Shown piece by piece: positions 51,600-64,000 of a stretch of DNA of 64,000 nt. The notes below the pieces were generated by a model. The model saw only the letters and a list, made by a program, of their open reading frames with translations, had not been told where the DNA came from and did no database searches. Position 1 is the first letter of the stretch. The number at the start of each line of letters is the position of its first letter. A program made the translations under genes and the position numbers. The stretch covers positions 38,728,958 through 38,792,957 of the forward strand of contig NC_084596.1 of the NCBI RefSeq assembly GCF_033807715.1, in the 5' to 3' direction. Source of the stretch: Cololabis saira. Taxonomy: Eukaryota; Chordata; Actinopteri; Beloniformes; Belonidae.

Positions 51600-52800
51600 T
51601 TGCAGCCTGACTTTATCAGTATGCATCATCTTTTCCTTTCTTGCCATCAGGGAGCCTAAGAGAACGGTGTAGGTCTGTTTTGGGTCCTGAAATGTATTTA
51701 TTTAGACATCCACACCATCTGTCTAGCATCAACAGTTGTTGATTTAATCCTTTAAACTTGCTCTGAAGACATTGAAATAACAGTTTAGTGGTTACTGAGT
51801 GTAAATCTGTTTCACAAAAAAAAGATAAAGATTTTATGAAGATAAATAGATAAGGAAATTCTGGTAGGATAATGCATCATATTAGGTTGCTTTGCTTTAC
51901 AATATCTGAACACCCGTCAGTATCTAGAGTACCCGTCATTCAAATCCTCCACCTCCTTTTTAGAAAATGCATTGACATTCAACTCTCCACTTTGAAGATT
52001 ACGTTGTCAGACTTTAAGTAGAGATGAAGGTTAACCAAAGTCTGGGGTCAAAAAGGCATGAATAAAAACACTCTCGGGGCACTTTGTGAATGAAAGGCAA
52101 GAGGCTGGGTCAAGAATCCCGTTGGGTCTTATCTGTGCACGGATGAAACCTGATACATCAGCCCTCTCAGCCTTCTCAAACTGCATTTTTGAGATGGAAT
52201 TTAACAGCTTGGATGTGTGGTGCAGAGTTTGTTTAACCCCTAGCAAAAAAGTGTAACATTCGTTTAAAACTAAACTTAAAAAGTATTAGCTCCCCAAAAG
52301 TGGTTTTATTTATGAAGTGGACACTAAAACAAAACCAAAACTGAGTGTGCTTTCAGTTTTAAAAGTGTGCATGAACAAAAGCTGAGACTCTTCTATTCAG
52401 AAGTATAAAGTCTACAAATGATTATAGATTTCAGTAACTGTGGAATTGTATTCACGCAAGCAAATCGGGGACTGAATCCCTGCGCATTTTTTAGCCATGA
52501 ACGGGTGCAATTACTCCCTTACTTATAAAAACATTGTCTTTCCTGTAACTAAATACAACAGACATCACAATCACAGTCATAGTAAAGAAGAAGTGTATTT
52601 CTATATGATCTATAACCATGACCATCCTTAGTGAAATGGAGACAAATCCTTTTTTACATTATTCCTTGGCTTTAAAATAACAAAAGATTTGATGAACTTA
52701 ATATAGGGAGAAAAGGACTACGAAGGTTTTTATAACACTGAAAAGCAGCATCAAAAGTACAATAGGATGACAATGATTTCTCTGGAAAGCGTCTGTCTCT
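51600..52800. other. gene-free stretch
   Basis: AT-rich non-coding DNA; the minus frame at 52031-52246 lacks domains. Confidence 0.45.
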
Positions 52801-52801
52801 G

Positions 52802-52866
52802 GAAAGCGTCTAGAGACACCATCTGTTGTATTAGACGCTATATAAATAAAATTGAATTGAATTGAT
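52802..52866 (+). mobile_element. short retroposon tail, plus orientation
   Basis: gaaagcgtctagagacacc through gtattagacgctatataa and aaaattgaattgaattga. Heavily 5'-truncated copy of the element at 50987-51555, opposite orientation, with the same ATTGA-type 3' repeats. A 'tctctggaaagcgtct' motif is duplicated at its 5' edge (52780-52810). Confidence 0.75.
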
Positions 52867-54160
52867 TATTTATAGAGGAACAGTATCAGAAGAAAAATCA
52901 GGATCATGCTTTTGTTCTTGCCATCAGTTCGAAATATACATGGTCTGAAATGCACGAGGAGCACCCATTCTGACTGCACTTTCTTCATAAATACCAGTTA
53001 ATTGAAAGAAAAGGTCTTTGTACAATTTCTTTTTTTTCGTCTGGGTCCATGTGCTATAATTATATCGCTCATAAGACTAAACTGTTTTGTTTAAATAAAG
53101 TAATATCTTAAAATGATTCAAAATGAAGCATTTACGGAAGTTACAGTTCATACTGTATAATGGACACTTTAACACACTAAGCTCTGCTGTTGGAGTTTGT
53201 TGAACTGCAGTAAGAACTAAAGCTCAGACCAGTCATTTTCATGTTAGTGCATCAAGAACCTGAGGTCAGAGTATAAGGGGGTGATAGTATCAAATTGTTG
53301 AAGTGAAGTCAATATTGGTGAGAGGAATATCAACTGTCCTTTCTCTCATGGTTGATATTGTCTAAAATGCTCTGGGCAGTTTCTGAGAATAAGGAAAATA
53401 TAGATGTAAAAGGGTCAGAAAAGATGTTATAGCCACTCACATCCACCCCGTCACAGTAGTGTTACATCAGCATCATTATCTGACAGAAAAGGCAGATTTT
53501 TAATAATTAGGCTATTTGTCATATTACCTGTGATGAAAAAGGTGATATCTTCAAGGTGTACTTGTCCAATCACAGCGTTGATAAGCTCCAACACTCTGAA
53601 GTGAAGATTCGATGCAGTCTGTTGGGTTTCCTAGCTCGGCTGCTTTGACTGGTATTATATGAAGTTTGAACGTGGACTCTATTGGGATAAATTTGATGAA
53701 TTGAATAACAATGAATCAAATTGTATTGGACAAAGCATGTATGCAAAATTGATGGAGGTTTAAATATTTGATAAAAGGAAGGAAACAGTTTCTTTAATTA
53801 AAATCAGAAGAAAATAAAATGTTTTCATGTTTCCACCTGTGGCAGACATATTGTTTTTTCAACAGCATTTGAGTCTTTAAAAGAGAAGATGTTATAAAAT
53901 ACCAACTCTTCACTTTCCATTAGGATTTTTGCCTATTTGTTAGCGTCACATATTTCTGTCACAATATTTGTACAATTGAATCAACTATTAATGGAAAGTT
54001 TAGTTTTTGTCATCCTTTGCATTTCTGCATCGAATAAAGTTTAGAGTTGCATCTGTTGACACCTGTTTATTCCATCCTTTACTGACTTGATTATTCTATC
54101 CATCTTAAGAGTAATACCACTGCAGAGAAAGATCGAAAAGAAAAAATGTAGCCTATAATA
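52867..54160. other. gene-free stretch
   Basis: AT-rich non-coding DNA, nothing recognised. Confidence 0.5.
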
Positions 54161-54164
54161 AAAA

Positions 54165-54225
54165 TGATAAGATAAGATAATCCTTTATTTCTCCCTCAAT
54201 GGGGAAACTCACTTGTTATAATAAA
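54165..54225 (-). mobile_element. retroposon tail with (GATAA)n
   Basis: aatgataagataagataatc followed by ctttatttctccctcaatgg and ggaaactcact. This is the reverse of a fish non-LTR 3' end with a GATAA/TTATC tail; only the tail is present. Confidence 0.5.
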
Positions 54226-54999
54226 AATGAAGTACAATAATAAAAGTCTTGTGCATTTTCCCCCCTCTGGGCTGTTTATCATCTTGACATCAGATTTCGT
54301 GAGCTTTAGTGTATTTGTCATTGGGCTTGGTTTCCCTCCTCAACCAAAAACATCCCAGCATCCCACAAACACACAGTTGTTTTTGCTTTCAAGCAGCACT
54401 TGCTTTTGGTTTGATCGTGACATGCTTTGGCTTATCTCGTTGTCTGGAAGTGTAACGGTACGGGTGTGTCGGCATCTCTGATTATGTGTTTGTGTGCAAA
54501 TGCATCTCAGATCAGTTTGCTTGATTCCAGGAAGATTCTCTGGTGAAAGGTAGACTTTTTCTGTGAGTGTGCTTTCTGCAATGCAAGTCTTTATTTGAGA
54601 AGGAAAGAAAAGTAGACCGCTTTCCTTGCCAGGTGTTGGGTTTTGGTCAGATACCTGACCCCTGACAGGAAGTGTGCGGCAGGAACAAGATGCCTGGCAA
54701 GTGGTGGTTCTTTCTGTCTGTTCAGATGAAAACTAAAAGAGAGAGAAATGACTATTGCTTCTTCCACGTAAAATAGCCTTTTCAGTATTTTAGAGCACAA
54801 ATGTGGGTAATTGATGTCATTACCAATTCATAAACTCACTCTTTGTCATTCAAATTTTCAGGAGATTAGTATGTCAACAACTCAACTTCAAAACTAATCC
54901 AGCTGCACAGCTTTGATCACCACTCAACTTCACTTTGAAATCATACTCTTACTGTTTTATAGCTTCCTATTAACACAAATCTCAAGTGCTGTATTGTTG

Positions 55000-55175
<176 letters not shown>

Positions 55176-55313
55176 AACCCTAGGTGTGGTGAGCTAACAA
55201 TGCTCTACCTGATGTGTTTAATGTTGTCTGTTTTTTTTTAATGCACTATTAAAAACAACAGGGTTTCTGCCATTACAAAATAAGCCTTAGTGAAAAGTAA
55301 ACCATACGAGTTC

Positions 55314-55386
55314 CAAAAAGTTCTTAATGTTGGCCTCTGAAAAGTTTGCCAAAAAGTTCTTAATGTTGGCCTCTGAAAAGTTTGAC
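55314..55386 (+). repeat. tandem duplication, unit about 38 bp
   Basis: aaaaagttcttaatgttggc-ctctgaaaagtttg occurs twice in direct succession, separated by cc. The second copy is base-for-base identical over about 34 bp. Confidence 0.9.
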
Positions 55387-56462
55387 ATAAAACCGGGATC
55401 ATGGAACCAACACATGACAGAACTACAGGGTAGTCCGGTGCAGACGTTTGTATTCATGCATGAATCGCCTCTGCAAGATTCCAGAGCTGCAGAACACGAG
55501 TATAAACATTTTAAGGGGCTGGTCAGTGTGTCAGATGTATGTGGTAAAAATGACTATCAAATTATTTATTTTAACAAGAGACTCAACTGCGTTCAGCAAA
55601 ACAGTGCCAAAAGATACCAAAAACTGGTACTCAGCAACTGTAATCTTCCTCTTCTATTACCACTCTGTCTGCAGCATCTGCAGGTGTGAGTGCTGGGCAG
55701 AGGCATCGCAGTCCAAAACATGTTCCTGAAGCCACAACTGTTTTGAAACACATTGTATTTAATTCCCCAGAACCCCGATTTTGTTCTCATCGGTGCTCCA
55801 ACCTCTTCCATCTCATTTACCAATGATCTTACCTGCTCCCTGACAATACAGAGTTTCACCTTTCCTCCTCCTTTCTCTTCCTTTCACTTCTGCTCAGTTT
55901 TTCAACCCATCTGAATTTGAGATCCAGAAGTAATTTAAGCTTCGGTCTAATGCATAGCTGCAGATTAAAGGACATTTCTAATCACATAATGTAATTTTAA
56001 AATTAGAGTTGAAAGTGAGCCAGTAAGCCTATAAGTTAATCAGCATGTGTCCCGCGTGTGGATATTTATGTTTTTTTGTCTTAGTCTCTTTGTCTTTTGT
56101 CTCCATTTCATTTTTCATCTCAGCTCAGCTAACCCATCACCCAGACAACTACAATAAACAGCAGGATTCTGGGTACTGTATCGCGGCAATAACAAAGATA
56201 TGACGGCCGGGTCGACGTGGAAGTGGAGGAGAACCACATCTGGGCTTCATTAGCATCATCGGCCGGTGACAGATGACGTACATTCCACCCAGGGACACAA
56301 CATGAGGCTGGATGACATCAAACCTGAATTTAGTTTAGTTCAAAAGAAAAGACAAGCATTGAATAGAAGTAAATAATGGCATAGCAACAGAAAAATGCTG
56401 GATTTAGGACTTCAAATCGGCATTTCCGACCAAAAGGGGCATGACTCCAGTCACTTTGTATA
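55387..56462. other. gene-free stretch
   Basis: Non-coding; frames at 55327-55729 include the tandem duplication and have no domain. Confidence 0.45.
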
Positions 56463-56470
56463 ATCTAGGC

Positions 56471-56990
56471 CAGGGGTCGGCAACCCAAAATGTTGAAAGA
56501 GCCATATTGGACCCAAAACGCAAAAAACAAATATGTCTGGAGCCGCAAAAAATGAAAAGTCTTTTATAAGTCTTAGAATGAAGGCAACACATGCTGCATG
56601 TATCTAGTTATAACTGGGGGAAGATTTTTTTTTTCATTATGCACTTTGAGAAAAAAGTCGAAATGTCGAGAAAAAAGTCGAAATGTTGAGAAAAAAGTTG
56701 AAATGTTGAGAAAAAAGTCAAAATTTCGAGAAAAAAGTTGAAATTTGGAGAAAAAAGTCGAAATGTTGAGAAAAAAGTTTAAATGTCGAGGAAATAGTCA
56801 AAATTTTGTGAAAAAAGTCGAAATGTCGAGATTAAAAAGGAAAAAAAAGGAAAAAAAGAAGAAAAAAAAGGAAAAAAAGAAAAAAAAAAGGGGAAAAAAG
56901 GTCAAACATTTTTGAAAAAGCTCCAGGGAGCCACTAGGGCGGCGCTAAAGAGCCGCATGCGGCTCTAGAGCCGCGGGTTGCTGATCCCTG
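56471..56990. mobile_element. hAT-like MITE with perfect 8-bp target duplication
   Basis: Ends CAGGGGTCGGCAACCC and GGGTTGCTGATCCCTG are inverted and flanked by identical ATCTAGGC at 56463-56470 and 56991-56998. Inner GC-rich gagccgcatgcggctc near the right end. Carries a 20-bp internal minisatellite. Length 520 bp. Confidence 0.93.
56646..56835. repeat. 20-bp minisatellite inside a hAT-like element
   Basis: Nine or so copies of gagaaaaaagtcgaaatgtt with C/T variation at two positions, followed by an A/G-rich tract. Confidence 0.9.
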
Positions 56991-56998
56991 ATCTAGGC

Positions 56999-58729
56999 GA
57001 AACCTTTCTTCTGTCTCGGTAGATTTCTTTTTCCTTACTATCACTTTCCTACAAGCACTTCAGTGTTGGTCCCGCCATTCTGAACTTGTCTTTCATACTT
57101 GCAGTGAATGGTCACCTCAAAGACAGAACAAAACTGAAGACCCATCAATCCTGCTTTGCACTAGCAGTGTGAAGGGAAAGCTTGTGTGAGAGCCAATAAT
57201 CCCCTTTTAATACAGAACATACAGACCTCTCTCATAAAAGTTGCTATTACTTATCAGTTAATCCACCAAGGCAAATCCCTTAAGGTGTGCATGTTGTCCA
57301 CAGCTGTTAAAATGGGCCTGAGACTGTTAGAAACCACACTGACCATCACAAAGATTCTCATTTCCTTCATACTCACCTGTTTTTTGGCTCCACCTCTTCT
57401 CCTTTTGAGCTTTTTTAACATATATTTTTAGAAGGGGTATTTTTCTGTCAGATTATTTCGGTGTGCAGTTATACGTCGGTAACCTACACCCCACTCATCA
57501 CTTACACATACCAGACATCAAAAAGCCACAGGTCTCACTCCTGTGATACTTGGCCTGTCCTGTCATCGCCCAGAAAATCACTTATTCATAAGTCTATGGA
57601 ACCTTCACTTAGTTCCTGTTTGTACAGCTTTATCCGCAGCCAGTGCCGTGCAGTGCACTGCAGCTGAACACTGTCTGCTCTTACCGATTATTACTCACCG
57701 TGTCGACATTTTGCGGCCTCAAGATTTTGTCCACAATTTGATACTTTTCTTTATTTTTTCCACATTAATCACTGACTCAAAGATGATAATATTACACGAC
57801 AGAAGAATGAAACATATGTTTCTTATGTTTCAAGATATCAATAATAACAAAAAGAAAACCCCTCTTCCTCAAGTAAAACTCACACAGATGAGAGCAGACA
57901 GACTTTGTTGTAATGTGCTAACATTTCAGCTTCAAAGCGTTGTCTGTCAGCTGATTGGCCGAGGCAGCTAATAAACAAACTTCAGTCTCATTGAAGGTCT
58001 GTTGGTGGTGGTGACACCACACTTTCATCCTAGCTCTGTGTTCGTCTACTGGCACACCAAGCGCTGTCGTAATGTAGAAATTATGCTGGATATTCATCGA
58101 CTTGTTGATGGATCCACAACAGATACATCCCACAACTGAGCCTTTATTGAATACTTTTGCATTGCTTAACTCAGTTACATTTACATTTAGGGCTATTGGT
58201 AGCAATTTATAGACGATGGCTGCACAATTTTTCTCTCTTCTTTGAGCTTGACTGTGTTGGTTGTTAAAACTCCTCACCCTCTCACACTGTTTCATCTACA
58301 AAAAAGCAACTTGTTTTAGAAAAAAATCATTTTGAATGTGAATTCTTTTGGCCTTTTGACAAAAGTGATTCAGAAAATAAAATAGGCAATATTCTATGTT
58401 TTAACTCTGCCAGGAACTTCAGCTCCACCTCACATTTGTTAGTCAAAGCTGAAGACGAACAACTCCGATTTGACTTTTATGAACCTAAATGTCAGAATCT
58501 GTAAAAATGGTTCCTTGACCTTTGTCTTTGCTTGATCATCCTCACTTACATAACCGGCAAAAGTTTTACTTGTACCTGTAACCACCGTTAGTGTGCGTCA
58601 TTACAACATGTGTCACATGAAACATCAGGTCCAGTTGTTTTATTAATAAAATGAACCATATTTATCCTTGCTGTTGGGCAACTTACTTGTAAAATCTAAT
58701 ATTCTATATTACTGGTTTCTGTCATTTAA
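56999..58729. other. gene-free stretch
   Basis: Non-coding DNA; frames at 57186-57971 and 57918-58295 are unrecognised and lack exon borders. Confidence 0.45.
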
Positions 58730-58935
58730 GGCCACGTTTCCACATAGGGTATTTACAAAAACGGATATTTCCCCCTCTACGTTTTGAAAGATATCCTCAT
58801 TTACACGAACCTGCATAAATACGCTGTTAAGGTGCTATGAGCATCCCAACCTACAGGGGGCAGTGTAACGAGAAGATAAAGTCATGCTAGCCAATCAGTA
58901 TCCTGGAAAAAAACATCAACAAATGACATGTGTGA

Positions 58936-59053
58936 AGCCTGAATAATATGGTTCCGCGTTATATCGACGGCGTAGCCTACGTACGGTGTGCGTCGCCGCG
59001 TACCCTACGCCGTAGGCTCTGCGTTGGTGTAACGCGGAACCATAAATCAGCCT
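58936..59053. mobile_element. 118-bp palindromic MITE, copy 2
   Basis: Same family and length as 38650-38767: arms tatggttccgcgtta and taacgcggaaccata around a CpG-rich core, flanked by TGA (58933-58935 and 59054-59056), a 3-bp duplication. Confidence 0.88.
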
Positions 59054-59125
59054 TGACTGCCAGTTACTTAAAAGACGGAACGAGAGTCTTTCGTTTGGAG
59101 TGACAGAGAAGTGGAGTTACTTTTA

Positions 59126-59467
59126 AAGGAGCTTGAGGCTCCTTTTAAGAAATGAGACTCTCTAGCGCCACCCTTCACCACGACGGCCGTCGGGGGTACT
59201 GCAGCCAACAGTGAAGCCGGCACGGGAGAACGGGGAGAACGTGCATGCAGCGTCATGTGACGTCACATCCGCAGAGCAGTGCGGGAAATTCGGGACCGAA
59301 TTGCAGCACATTTTGCAGCACACAGCCTGTTCAAGGCAAAGGAGAGATACACTAGAGGGCTCATTCTTTTTGGTTTGGAACGCTTCATCTGACATTATTA
59401 CTAGAAAACTTAAAATGTATACAGATTTTTTTCATAAATCTTGCCACAATCCGGCCTCAAGCTCCTT
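59126..59467. mobile_element. 342-bp MITE, copy 2 (CRE-bearing family)
   Basis: Same ends (AAGGAGCTTGAGGC / CTCAAGCTCCTT), TA flanks and length as 15917-16258, and the same ATGTGACGTCACAT palindrome. Confidence 0.88.
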
Positions 59468-59772
59468 TAAGTGTGACTTTAGAATATAAAACAGGTAAAA
59501 TACAAGAAAATATTGACGGTGGCCAAACAAATTGTAAACACAGGTCGCACACATGACGCTGGTGAAGTTTCTGTCTCATAATGTGACGTTCTGAAGCCTA
59601 AATGTCCGTTTCCCTCCGTCTACAAGCAAACGTGAAAATGGAGTTTTTGAAAATCTCCACTTTGGCCGGAGTTTTCAGAATCGTTTTTGGTGACTTTGAG
59701 CCTCGTTTTCGTGTAAATGAACGGCCAAAACGCATGAAAACACCACCGTTTTTGCTCCGTGTAAACGGGGCC

Positions 59773-64000
<4,228 letters not shown>

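Larger units (their letters stand above)
58730..59772. mobile_element. outer DNA transposon hosting two nested MITEs
   Basis: The left end GGCCACGTTTCCACATAGG followed by acaaaaacggatattt mirrors the right end aacaccaccgtttttgctcc followed by gtgtaaacggggcc. Between the arms lie the 118-bp and 342-bp MITEs. Without them the host is about 580 bp. No convincing target duplication is visible, which suggests it is older than its inserts. Confidence 0.7.

Overview
This is a vertebrate nuclear window, almost certainly from a teleost fish. Coding sequence is a small fraction and is split into short exons with canonical GT/AG borders. The protein pieces match vertebrate KLHL20 and LHX8 closely. The intervening DNA is full of fish-style non-autonomous DNA transposons (many with intact 8-bp target duplications), truncated LINE tails and long (CA)n, (TA)n, (TATC)n and (TGGA)n microsatellites. 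The species cannot be named from this.

Two genes are well supported, both on the minus strand. klhl20 runs from a TATA-less promoter near 39.2-39.4 kb to its stop at 25205. It encodes a 604-residue BTB-BACK-Kelch protein, a substrate adaptor of the cullin-3 ubiquitin ligase, and all twelve main coding exons were traced with consistent phase. Upstream of it, in the same orientation, lhx8 occupies about 43258-48983 plus a likely non-coding 5' exon near 50.2 kb. It encodes a 344-residue LIM-homeodomain transcription factor in eight coding exons, all in phase. The exons of the two genes add up to intact reading frames.

Layout: 1-22.3 kb holds no gene I can name. It contains repeats, a degenerate LINE, several hAT-like elements, a solo LTR, and weak hints of an unidentified plus-strand gene (possible first exon at 3346, possible last exons at 18951 and 19131, poly(A) signal at 21029). 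22.3-25.2 kb is non-coding and probably includes the klhl20 3' UTR. 25.2-39.4 kb is klhl20, with four transposons or retroposons in its introns. 39.4-43.2 kb is intergenic plus the lhx8 3' UTR. 43.2-50.5 kb is lhx8. 50.5-64 kb is gene-free as far as I can see and contains retroposon tails, a hAT-like element and a nested transposon cluster at 58.7-59.8 kb.

I found no new multi-gene system. The most interesting points are the alternative N-terminus of klhl20, its compact CRE/ETS/NRF1-type promoter, two pairs of same-length MITE copies (342 bp and 118 bp) of which the 342-bp family carries a CRE palindrome, and the set of insertions that can be dated by their target duplications.
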